Shown in pieces: positions 55,220 through 64,000 of a stretch of 64,000 bases of DNA. Source of the stretch: Gigantopelta aegis (Eukaryota; Mollusca; Gastropoda; Neomphalida; Peltospiridae); NCBI RefSeq assembly GCF_016097555.1, contig NC_054703.1, positions 9,742,285 through 9,806,284 of the forward strand, in the 5' to 3' direction. Made by a program: the position numbers and the translations under genes. The notes beneath the pieces were generated by a model. The model was given only the letters and a program-made list of their open reading frames with translations, was not told the origin of the DNA and did not search any database. Numbering within the stretch: the first letter of the stretch is position 1; each line of letters begins with the position of its first letter.

Positions 55220-56721
55220 TATACTCTTCAAAAAAAGAAACGCAAAAGGGTACAAATGGGTTATAACTCCGATTTTATGTTTCCTACCGGTTCATGCTTT
55301 GTGAATATAAGGTCATTGCATGTCCCAAACACATTCCCACGGTTACATTCGATAAAACGCAGCTACTGTACATTAAAGTTCCAAAATGTGAATATTCGCA
55401 AAAACGCAGCCACGTGCAAACCATGTCACCACTGCACGTGCGTTGTCTGCACGTGCAACATGAACACCGACAGTATAAAAGTGCAGGGTGTTCGCTTGCC
55501 TGGCCTCTGTATCTGGCCGACAGTTGACAATCCAGGACATGCCACGTCTCAGTGAACCGCAGAGAAACAATGCCATCGGCCGACTAGACGCAGGCGAATT
55601 CAGAACGGCCGTTGCCAGGGCATTCCATGTGTCCCCAAGCACCATCTCCAGACTGTGGGACCGTTACCAGCAACATGGATCAACACGTGACCTCCCTAGA
55701 TCTGGTCGACCACGGGTCACTACCCCCGGGCAGGACCGCTACATCCGGGTACGCCACCTTCGGGAACGATTGACTACTGCCACCTCCACAGCCGCAGCAA
55801 TACCAGGTTTGCGCAGGATATCCGACCAGACCGTACGGAACCACCTACGTGAGGTAGGAATTCGTGCCAGACGTCCAGTTCGAGGTGTCATCTTAACACC
55901 ACAACACCGTCGACTCCGACTGCAGTGGTGCCAGATTCATCGACAATGGCCTCAACTGCGATGGAGACAGGTGTGGTTCAGTGACGAGTCCCGATTTCTG
56001 CTCCGACGTCATGATGGAAGATGTCGCGTGTATAGGCGTCGTGGTGAACGTTATGCGGCAAACTGCGTGCAGGAAGTGGACAGATTCGGCGGGGGTAGTG
56101 TCATGGTGTGGGCAGCCATCTCACACACTGGCAGAACTGACCTGGTCCACGTGCAGGGCAACCTGAATGCACAGGGCTACATTGACCAGATCCTCCGGCC
56201 ACACATCGTTCCAGTTATGGCCAACGCCAACGCAGTGTTCCAACATGACAACGCCAGGCCTCACACAGCACGTCTCACAACGGCTTTCCTACAGAACAAC
56301 AACATTAATGTCCTTCCTTGGCCATCGATATCACCGGATTTGAACCCAATTGACCATCTATGGGACGAGTTGGATCGACGCCTCCGACAGCGACAACCAC
56401 AGCCCCAGACCCTGCCCGAGCTGGCAGCAGCCTTGCAGGCCGAGTGGGCCACCATCCCCCGGGACGTCATCCGTACTCTGGTTGCTTCAATGGGCAGGCG
56501 GTGCCAGGCAGTTGTCAACGCACGCGGAGGCCACACCCGGTATTGACTCCAGATGACCTTGACCTTGGTGGTGTGTCCTATCACTTACTCACAATGGACT
56601 AGAGTGAATTGTGAACAATCCTGCAACATTTGGTAATTATCGGACTCACCATTCAATAATTAAATCAATTCTCCAAATGTTACGACAATGTGGTTTTGCG
56701 TTTCTTCTTTTGAAGAGTATA
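55220..56721 (+). mobile_element. full-length Tc1/mariner element
   Basis: 28-bp terminal inverted repeats at 55220-55247 and 56694-56721 differ at one position (core TACTCTTCAAAA and GAAACGCAAAA), with TA at both outer ends as expected for a TA target duplication. About 1.5 kb long, with a single intact transposase gene and nothing else. Inserted in or next to the LINE remnant that ends near 55.1 kb. Confidence 0.9.
55539..56546 (+). CDS. Tc1/mariner transposase (DD34E), intact
   Basis: 335 residues from the preferred Met (MPRLSEPQRNNAIGRLDAGE); an upstream in-frame ATG at 55488 would add 17 residues lacking family similarity. The N-terminal paired-like helix-turn-helix region has FHVSPSTISRLWDRY and GRPRVTTPGQD. 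The catalytic domain has WFSDESRF (first Asp), RFGGGSVMVWAAIS, FQHDNARPHTA (second Asp) and SPDLNPIDHLWDELDR (third acidic residue, Glu), the Tc1 DD34E pattern. It catalyses cut-and-paste transposition by binding the terminal repeats of the element. No stop or frameshift, and G+C-rich relative to flanks, so this is a recent and possibly active copy. Confidence 0.92.
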   Translation: MPRLSEPQRNNAIGRLDAGEFRTAVARAFHVSPSTISRLWDRYQQHGSTRDLPRSGRPRVTTPGQDRYIRVRHLRERLTTATSTAAAIPGLRRISDQTVRNHLREVGIRARRPVRGVILTPQHRRLRLQWCQIHRQWPQLRWRQVWFSDESRFLLRRHDGRCRVYRRRGERYAANCVQEVDRFGGGSVMVWAAISHTGRTDLVHVQGNLNAQGYIDQILRPHIVPVMANANAVFQHDNARPHTARLTTAFLQNNNINVLPWPSISPDLNPIDHLWDELDRRLRQRQPQPQTLPELAAALQAEWATIPRDVIRTLVASMGRRCQAVVNARGGHTRY

Positions 56722-56873
56722 TTTTAAAATCATGTGTGTAGAAACCGACCGATGAGTGCACATGACATGGATCGACACACCATCGATAGAGATGAGTAAA
56801 TTAAATCTACAGTTGTAATATAATAAAAACATTTCGCACGATGCCAAAGAAGTATTCACTTGGCGGAGAGTAA

Positions 56874-56901
56874 TGGGGGGGGGGGGGGGGGGGGGGGGGG
56901 T
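56874..56901. repeat. poly(G) tract
   Basis: About 26 G. Confidence 0.95.
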
Positions 56902-56904
56902 GAG

Positions 56905-57290
56905 GGTTTGAGAAGCAAATCTCCCCATAGCATCCCAACATAATGACGTAGTTCTTTATGAAACTGTAAATTACTAATACACACGTTTTACAATTTGTAA
57001 CACAAATCATATTGTCGTCTAGTCTAAATATGTTTATTAGATACGCAAAACATTTTAATATATGCAACTAAAATAAACTATTACTTTATTCTACAAAACT
57101 CCAGAAAAATAAAATACTAAATAAAATGCACAATCATTTTAATAATACTACTGCTGCTAATAATTAAACTGACCTCAGCAATAAAACAAAATGATATGAA
57201 CAAGGATAACAAAGTGCTAAAGTGCTATACATCTACAAATCCTATTAAAATGGCCACGACAATATAGCTCGTCGGATATGTATTCATTTG
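56905..57290. other. no recognisable gene
   Basis: A+T-rich, no features. Confidence 0.5.
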
Positions 57291-57297
57291 ACATTCA

Positions 57298-57376
57298 ACA
57301 TAACATAGCATAGCATAGCATAGCATAGCATAGCATAGCATAGCATAACATAACATAACATAACATAACATAACAT
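57298..57376. repeat. pentanucleotide microsatellite (GCATA)n / (ACATA)n
   Basis: About 16 pentamer units in two blocks. Confidence 0.95.
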
Positions 57377-57384
57377 AATATATA

Positions 57385-57508
57385 TTATAAAAAGATCCCT
57401 TGCTGCTAATAGGAAAATGTAGCGGCATTCCAAATGTTTGACATCCAATAGCCGATGATTAATTAACATATGTGCTCTAGCGGCGTAGTTAAACAAAACA
57501 AGCGTTTT
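57385..57508 (+). repeat. SINE family 2 3' part
   Basis: 'aaaagatcccttgctgctaa' to 'gcggcgtagttaaacaaaac'. Confidence 0.8.
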
Positions 57509-57824
57509 AACCATGCAGAGTACATCGTGCTTTATCCTCTTGCAAGAGGAAAATATAAAAGGTGGTGTCCCCATCTGGCTATGCCAAACTTCTGCTAGTG
57601 GTCGGTTCATGAAATAATGATTCCTGCAATTGTCATATGCCTGAAATTGGGATTAAAGTAAGAAAATCAAATTATGTTGTAGTTCATTTTACTGAGATGT
57701 TTTATTGCTCTTACTTTTCAGGAAAATCGGGACTACGACACTAAAAAAATGCAGATCGCAGACGTCAGTTCATTTGTAGCTGAGAAAATGATCATAACCG
57801 ACCAACTGTCCGTCTAGCTCTCGA

Positions 57825-59810
57825 ATGGCAGAGAACGATCATAACCATCCTAATGTCCGTCTAGATCTCGAACAGCAGATAACATTCATAACCGTCCAAA
57901 TGTCTGTCTAGCACTCAACGGCAGAAAGCGATCATAACCGTCTAAATGTCTGTCTAGCTCTCGAACGGCAGAGAGCGATCATAACCGTCAAAACGTCCGT
58001 CTAGCTCTCAAACGGCAAAGAGCGATCATAACCGTTCAAATGTCCGTCTAGCTCTTCAAAGACAGAGAATGATCATAACCGTACAAACGTCCGTCTAGCT
58101 CTCCAACGGCAGACAGCGATGAAAACCGTCCAAATGTCCGTCTAGCTCTTCAAAGACAGAGAACAATCATAACCGTGCAAATTTCAGTCTAGCTCTTCAA
58201 AGACAGAGAACAATCATAGCCGTGCAAATTTCAGTCTAGTTCTCGAACGGCAGAGAGCGATCATAACCGTGCACATTTCAGTCTAGCTCTTGAACGGCAG
58301 AGATATATAGCCATCCCAATGTCCGTCTAGCTCTCGAACGGCAGAGAGCGATCATAACCGTCCAAATATCCGTCTAGCTCTTCAAAGACAGAGAGCTATC
58401 ATAACCGTACAAATGTCCGTCTAGCTCTCGAATGGCAGACAGCGACGACAACCGTCCAAATTTCAGTCTAGCTCTGTCACGGCGGAGAGATATAGCCATG
58501 CAAATGTCAGTTTAGCGTTCAAACGGCAGATAGCGATCATAACCGTCCAAATGTCCGTCTAGCTCTCGAATACCAGAGAGCGATCATAACAGTCCAAATG
58601 TCCGTCTCGCTCTCGAACGGAAGAGCGCGATCATAACAGTCCAACTATCTGTCTAGCTCTCGAACGGCAGAGAGCGACCATAACTGTCCAAACGTCCGTC
58701 TAGCTCTAGAACGAACGGCAGAGAGCGGTCATAACTGCCCAAATGTCCGTCTCGCTCTCGAACGGCAGAGAGCGATCATAACCGTCCAAATGTCAGTCTA
58801 GCTCTCGAACGGCAGAGATCGATCATAACCGTCCCAATGGCTGTCTAGCTCTCGAACGGCAGAGAGTGATCATAACCGTCCAAATGTTCGTCTAGCTCTC
58901 GAAAGGCAGAGGACGATCATAACCGTCCAAATGTCCGTCTAACTATCGAACGGCAGAGAGTAATCAATACCGCCCAAATGTCCGTTTAGCTCTCGAACGG
59001 CAGAGAGCGATCATAACCATCCAACTATCTGTCTAGCTCTCGAATGGCAAAGAGCGACCACAACCGTTCAAACGTCCGTCTAGCTCTAGAACGAACGGCA
59101 GAGAGCGATCATAACCGTCCAATCGTCCGTCTAGCTCTCGAGCGGCAGAGAGCGATCATAAACTCCAAACGTCCGTCTAGCTCTCGAACGGCAGGGAGCA
59201 ATCATAACCGTCCAAACGCCTGTCTAGCTCTCGAACGGCAGATCGATCATAACCGTCCAAACGTCGTCTAGCTCTCGAACGGCAGAGTGCGATCATAATT
59301 GTTCAATTGTCCGTCTAGCTCTCGAACGGCAGAGAGCGATCATAACTGTCCAAATATCCCCCTAACTCTCGAACGGCAGAGAGTGGTCGCAACAGCTTAA
59401 ATGTCAGTCTAGCTCTCAAACGGCAGACAGCGATCATAACCGTCCCAATGTCTGTCTAGCTCTTGAACGGCACACAGCGATCATAACCGACCACACGTCC
59501 GTCTAGCTCTCGAACGGCAGACAGCGATCATAACCGCCCCAATGTCTGTTTAGCTCTCGAACGGCAGAGAGCGATCATAACCGTCCAAATGTCTGTCTCG
59601 CTTTCGAACGGCAGAGAGCGATCATAACCGGCCAAACGTCTGTCTAGCTCTCAAACGGCAGACAGCGATCATAACCGTCCAAATATCCGTCTAACTCTCG
59701 AACGGCAGAAAGTGATCAATACCGCCCAAGTGTCTATCTAGCTCTCGAACGGCAGGGAGCGATCATAACCGTCCAAATGTCCTCACAGCCCTCGAACGGC
59801 AGCGTGTTCG
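57825..59810. repeat. 47-bp minisatellite, ~42 units
   Basis: Unit 'cgaacggcagagagcgatca' + 'taaccgtccaaatgtccgtc' + 'tagctct'. Units vary by scattered substitutions and a few 4-6-bp indels (e.g. 'agaacgaacggc' at 58709 and 59089). A variant block 'cttcaaagacagagaa' is confined mainly to 58050-58400, indicating local amplification. No spacer/repeat alternation. It ends 200 bp from the 3' end of the GPCR gene. Confidence 0.95.
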
Positions 59811-60007
59811 TTCTCACCGCTCGGTCACCAGGTAATCAAGAAACAAATATGGCAGGCTAATTAATTGTAGTCAGGAGAATGCACTATCAGACTTCAATTC
59901 AAAGGTAATATAACTTCTTTTTTTCTTTTCTTTTTTTTAAATTAGCGTTTACACATATTTTAATTTCCTATTGGATTATTCCCTAACAATAATACCAATT
60001 ACTATGA

Positions 60008-61168
60008 CTAGGGAACTGGCATTTCTGAACGTGCGGTATTAGAAATAACTATTGCCATTGAAACAGCATCCGTAGTTTCTGCGGATCCAACAGATTGTAG
60101 AGCTGGTAAATTATGGCGTGTTCGTTCCACCTTCTCAGAAAAGCATACAAGTTTTCTCTTCATAATATGGCGATAGTTTTGTGAACTTGCCATCAAGATG
60201 AAAAAGTTCTGTCCGAAATTTAGCAAGTAGAATATGTGGAACGCTGGCCACAACCCGAAGCCTAGGAACACAGCTGTTGTGTCTGCTTCCAGAAAGAAGG
60301 GTAGCTGAGAGATCGATTCTGAAACCGAGACGGGTAGCAAGGTCACGAAGGCCAGTACCGAGATTAACACCAGGGGGCGTGTTGAATTTTCTTTTGTAGA
60401 CTCTTTTCTGTGCCTTGTGAAAGTGTTCCGAAACTCGTTGCTGCGTTTGATGCGAGAGATTATGCCGATGTTCAGGAGGAGTATGATAACACAGGGTAGC
60501 AGTGATGACATTATCAGACGCAGAAACATGGAATAATGGAGTAACAGACCGGGCGGTCTACATCCGTAATTCCCCAACTCCATGAGACCCAAACTGGGTA
60601 AACATAGCAGGATGCTTCCACCAATCATACATGAACAGACGACAATAGATTTTTTCTTCGTACAAAATCTTCCCCGTGTCAGCGGAAAACAGACGCATAC
60701 GAATCTGTCGAGAGTAAGTCCTACCATTAGCCATGGCGACAGCAACATTGTGAAGACCTCGTAGCTGATGACAATTTTACAGAGGACGTTGTTGATGTCA
60801 GGAACTTTCGTCAGTTTAAAATAGTACTCAGTTTGTTGAGCTATAGCGTCGCTTAGGACGAGACTGTCAGACACAGAAAGGAATTTCAGGTACACGCTGT
60901 AGGAGAGGGGAGATAAGGGGGAGTCGCTCATCATTATGAACTGCAGGATGTTGCCAATGGTGCCTATTATGGCTATAACCAGAACTGTGGACCAGTGGCC
61001 ATAGCCATGTAAATCAAAATCTAGCCCGCCGTCTAGGAACGATTGATTATCATCATATATTATGAATTCTCCATCAGAATAGTTTCTGTTACCAACAATG
61101 CCGAGATCATCAATTGACACGGTAAAGTTGGATGTTTGGTTTGGTGAAAATTGTGACGGTGTTGACAT
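60008..61168 (-). CDS. rhodopsin-family GPCR, orphan lineage-specific type
   Basis: Intact 386-residue seven-helix receptor. The Asn-rich extracellular N-terminus has glycosylation sites (NQT, NFT, NYS, NQS). TM1 is at about 60-80 with GTIGN (69-73) and TM2 at about 93-110 with VSDSLVL (Asp101). Cys130 and Cys203 probably form a disulfide. LDRF (153-156) replaces DRY. TM5 lies at 213-238, TM6 at 265-285 and TM7 at 303-325 with LNFGQNFFILMA where NPxxY would be. The tail is about 60 residues, with MKRK and several Ser/Thr. Plasma-membrane signalling is expected; the ligand is not readable. Altered DRY and NPxxY suggest a divergent, mollusc-expanded group (peptide or chemosensory receptor). A splice acceptor (TTTTGCAG) lies just upstream of the ATG on the minus strand, near 61200. 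The paralogue at 8759-11151 is broken. Confidence 0.88.
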   Translation of the reverse strand: MSTPSQFSPNQTSNFTVSIDDLGIVGNRNYSDGEFIIYDDNQSFLDGGLDFDLHGYGHWSTVLVIAIIGTIGNILQFIMMSDSPLSPLSYSVYLKFLSVSDSLVLSDAIAQQTEYYFKLTKVPDINNVLCKIVISYEVFTMLLSPWLMVGLTLDRFVCVCFPLTRGRFCTKKKSIVVCSCMIGGSILLCLPSLGLMELGNYGCRPPGLLLHYSMFLRLIMSSLLPCVIILLLNIGIISRIKRSNEFRNTFTRHRKESTKENSTRPLVLISVLAFVTLLPVSVSESISQLPFFLEADTTAVFLGFGLWPAFHIFYLLNFGQNFFILMASSQNYRHIMKRKLVCFSEKVERTRHNLPALQSVGSAETTDAVSMAIVISNTARSEMPVP

Positions 61169-61265
61169 GTTTCAGATATGGCGTCCTCGGCGTATCACCT
61201 GCAAAATAAGGTAGTAAAGGTAAATAACGCAAACATACAAAGGTGCTCACAGTTTTAATAAACTC

Positions 61266-61522
61266 ACAAGAAAGAAGGAAATGTTTTATTTAAAGACGCA
61301 CTAAACACATTTTATTTACGGTTATATGCCGTCGGACATATGGCTACGGTCCACACAGATATTGAGAGAGGACACCCATTGTCGCCACTTCATGGGATGC
61401 TCCTTTCGATTAGCAGCAAGGGATCTTTTATATGCACCATCCCAAAGACAGGATAACACATACTACAGCTTTTGATATACCACTCGTGGTGCAATGGCTG
61501 GAGCGAGAAATAGCCCAATGTA
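61266..61522 (-). repeat. SINE family 1, head missing
   Basis: Tail 'gttttatttaaagacgcact' to 'gagcgagaaatagcccaatg'. The same flanking phrase 'ataaactcacaa' occurs on both sides (61257-61269 and 61522-61536), probably the SINE's target duplication. Confidence 0.85.
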
Positions 61523-61539
61523 ATAAACTCACAAAGTAA

Positions 61540-62095
61540 CGTCACCACAGTATAATATCATTGGAATATGTACAGCTGTGACGGCATGCAATCATGAATC
61601 ACTGACAAAACAGTGATTACATCAGGTGTACTCGAATGGTGAGCACATCGTGCCCCACAGGTGTCACCTATCATGAGTACTGTCACCACAGCTCTCAAGT
61701 CCGTCACTTCATCTAAAACGTTGAAAAAATAAATGTGCAAGAGTTTCACCAAAGAGATGAACAGATTGCATCAGCCATCAAGTTGCTCAGTGATACATGG
61801 TAGTTAGCAGATATAGTCTCCAAATGTCTACCATACAACTTTGAATGCCCTCATGAGTCCCCGATGGCGTTCCGTGGAATCTGCATAATAATGAGCATGG
61901 CCTCAGATATCTTAGACATTGTGATATATAGACACCAACTGTTTCACATTTTACAGTGTTGTCAGTACCTCCCGTACCTTAATTTACCTTCGAGTTATTC
62001 AACTCGATTTAGTGCAAGGTCAAATGACTCGTGAAATATATGTATGCGCTATCTTTGTGCTAGGAGTAGAGTTGTTCATAAACCTGTTTTGTTTA
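61540..62095. other. no recognisable gene
   Basis: Upstream region of the GPCR on the opposite strand; no supported ORF. Confidence 0.45.
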
Positions 62096-62097
62096 TG

Positions 62098-62494
62098 CTA
62101 AAGGGACATTCCTGAGTTTGCTGCATTGTAAGATGTTTCTGAGTAGTAAAATATTTATATGATTAAACTTACATATTAAATATGTTTTCTTGTTTAGAAT
62201 ATCGGTGTCTGTATATTCAATGTGTTTCTGGTCGTCTTAATATTTGCAAGAAGCCTAAACTGGATTTTTTTTTTCTTCAAGTAATTTAGTACGTATGAAA
62301 TTTTTTTATTTTAGGAAGTAAACTAAATTTTAACCTAGTACAAATATTAGAACGATAAGAAACAAGTTTAATATACAACCACTAATATTGTATGCAGAAA
62401 AATATATTTGATATGTAATTGCAATTGTTAAAAAGTCTCTGTTAATCGATAACATCTTTAAAATTGCAGCAAACTCGGGAATGTCCCTTTAATA
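62098..62494. repeat. palindromic MITE family 1, full length
   Basis: TAAAGGGACATTCCTGAGTT to CTCGGGAATGTCCCTTTAA with the centre near 62292 (ACGTATG). Confidence 0.88.
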
Positions 62495-62499
62495 TTTTG

Positions 62500-62765
62500 G
62501 GCGGGATATTGCCCAGTAGTAAAGCACTCGCCTGTTGAGCGATCGATCTAGGATCGACCCCCAATTCTGCGCCTTTGCGCCGTAGCATGTGCTATCCTGT
62601 CTGTGGGCTAGTGCATACAAAAGATTCCTTACTACTAATTGCAAACATGTAGCGAGTATCCTACGTAATACTACATTTCAAAATTACCAAATGTTTGACA
62701 TCCAATAGCCCATGATTAATAAACCAATGTGCTCAAGTGGTGTCGTTAAACAAAACAAACATTAA
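62500..62765 (+). repeat. SINE: family 1 head with family 2 tail
   Basis: Head 'gggcgggatattgcccagta', tail 'gtgctcaagtggtgtcgtta'. Reciprocal in composition to the chimera at 28829-29142. Confidence 0.75.
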
Positions 62766-62769
62766 CTTT

Positions 62770-63335
62770 TAAATGTTAATATTTATTTTGTTTGTGTTAA
62801 TATTGGCCCATCCTGATTATACAACTCAGCAAACAAATTATTAAAACAAAAGTTAGAGATTCTATTTTTTTTAAAACGTAATTGGATGTTGTTTTTTGGC
62901 CTTTTTCAATCTTTGTTTTTGATCTAATGAAGTTTCCGTTGCATCAAATACATCTTATGATTAGATTTATGCGTGTGTCAAAACGTTGTCAAGAAATGTA
63001 TCAATTATCTTAAGAACTTCGATTTTGTTCACTAATAGGGCGAGTCCGCCTTATATCACACCCTTAAAACGATTCTAAATTACTGTACCGAAGTGTTTAC
63101 GAGTATCGGGGCATTCACTGAACAGGTTTTACCACACATTTACAATTAATGATTCTGTGTATTTGATGCATCGATGTTTTTGTGGGTTTTGTTTTTAATT
63201 AATGGAATTGGCCAAAAGTCTACATCGATGCGAACTTGTAGTTCGCGCTTTAGGTCACCCGCTATGACGCAGAATGAAGATCTTGAATACACGTTCATAC
63301 TGTTATTCTTTCTCTTACCGGTCTCGTTGTTACAG
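62770..63335. other. no recognisable gene
   Basis: A+T-rich, no supported features. Confidence 0.5.
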
Positions 63336-63337
63336 TG

Positions 63338-63717
63338 ATTAAAGGGACAAACCCTAGTTTTTAAACATTGAATTTTTTTTTTTTACTATAAGATCTGTTT
63401 TTGATAACTGAAATCATACTTTACTTGGATTTTATTGTTTATATTATCCATTTCCGTACATTCGGAATGTTTTGGTCATCCTGGCGCTTTTAATATCACA
63501 GAATGCATTTTTCATATTTTGAAAAACGCACGTGCGTCTGAGCGGTAACATGTGTGGAGTCGAGGTTTTGTCTATTTGTTTTAGAGTATTTCACCATTTC
63601 AAAGTCATAGACTCATTTTCCACTCATTTGAAACTGTCCAAATGTGTTTCAGGTTTGTAGATTAACTAAACGTAATGTTAATTGTCACTGGTTGAAACTA
63701 GGGTCTGTCCCCTTAAG
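63338..63717. repeat. MITE family 2, full length
   Basis: TTAAAGGGACAAACCCTAG to AACTAGGGTCTGTCCCCTTAA; 5-bp-imperfect terminal inverted repeats of about 17 bp. Confidence 0.85.
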
Positions 63718-63924
63718 CCATCTAAGTGAAGACAGATGGGTATTGGGTTAGCATCCTGGAGCCTATTTCACTAAACATCGTAAATTTACGTTTACGTGTA
63801 AAACTTACACCTGTCGTCCGTCTACGTCTACGTGTACGTTTACTCCATTTCACGAAGCCGGTCGTAGAAATACTACTAACTTACTTTATACGTAACTCTA
63901 CGTCTGTTTTCTTGTGCAACTCAT

Positions 63925-64000
63925 TTATCAGAAATTGGACATCTAAAGCCGACTATTAATAAACAATGTGCTGTAGAACGGTCGTTAAACATAACAAACT
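63925..64000 (+). repeat. SINE family 2 tail at window end
   Basis: 'aataaacaatgtgctgtaga' and 'gtcgttaaacataacaaa'. The window ends at or just after it. Confidence 0.6.

Noticed and set aside
57825..59810. CRISPR-like array
   Set aside because: The whole 47-bp unit repeats with scattered substitutions, with no constant repeat separated by unique spacers, and the DNA is animal. It is a minisatellite.

Overview
This is a stretch of animal nuclear DNA, most likely mollusc and probably gastropod. The species is not identifiable from the sequence, and the mollusc call rests on my recognition of the repeat families, so it is an inference. Evidence for an animal genome: A+T-rich, gene-poor sequence packed with tRNA-headed SINEs, palindromic MITEs, several LINE lineages, Tc1/mariner and Harbinger transposases, LTR-type insertions, long (AT)n, (GA)n and poly(G) tracts, and rhodopsin-family receptors of lophotrochozoan style.

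Layout. 0-8.7 kb: transposon remnants, two MITE families, SINEs and a ~1-kb element with ~190-bp inverted arms. 8.76-11.15 kb: a receptor (GPCR) pseudogene whose N-terminal coding part is split by a 1215-bp LTR-like insertion with a 5-bp target duplication. 11.2-24.2 kb: MITEs, minisatellites, a LINE tail, a broken Tc1 transposase, a Harbinger remnant and a second LTR-like insertion (20176-21672). 24.29-27.75 kb: a 353-codon GPCR gene (minus), a duplicated scrap of its 3' end, and an 87-bp tandem array that repeats its start-codon/splice-acceptor segment about 17 times. 28-35.8 kb: SINEs, microsatellites and a decayed endonuclease/RT/RNase H LINE (minus) with MITE and SINE insertions.

36.3-39.2 kb: the most unusual segment, a compact block of DNA-virus-style genes. 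It holds a BIR-domain (IAP-like) protein, a short 'YVPD' protein, a zinc-finger/proline-rich/packaging-ATPase gene, and a second zinc-finger protein with an acidic tail. TATA boxes lie immediately before the ORFs and poly(A) signals between them. The ATPase is of the Polinton/Maverick/adintovirus type. It has lost the segment between Walker A and Walker B and changes frame there, so the block is a decaying integrated viral or Polinton-like fragment. No polymerase, integrase, protease or capsid gene is visible.

40.4-57 kb: a third LTR-like insertion inside a SINE, an L1-type LINE with recognisable ORF1 and ORF2 (both broken), a second L1-type remnant, and a full-length Tc1/mariner element with an intact DD34E transposase and nearly identical terminal inverted repeats. 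57.8-59.8 kb: a ~42-copy, 47-bp minisatellite. 60.0-61.2 kb: an intact GPCR, paralogue of the broken copy at 8.8-11.2 kb. 61.2-64 kb: SINEs and MITEs.

Only three coding regions look intact: the two GPCRs and the Tc1 transposase. The BIR and 'YVPD' ORFs are also unbroken but sit in a damaged block. Everything else recognisable is repeat or remnant. Repeat edges not set by target duplications are accurate to roughly 10-30 bases.
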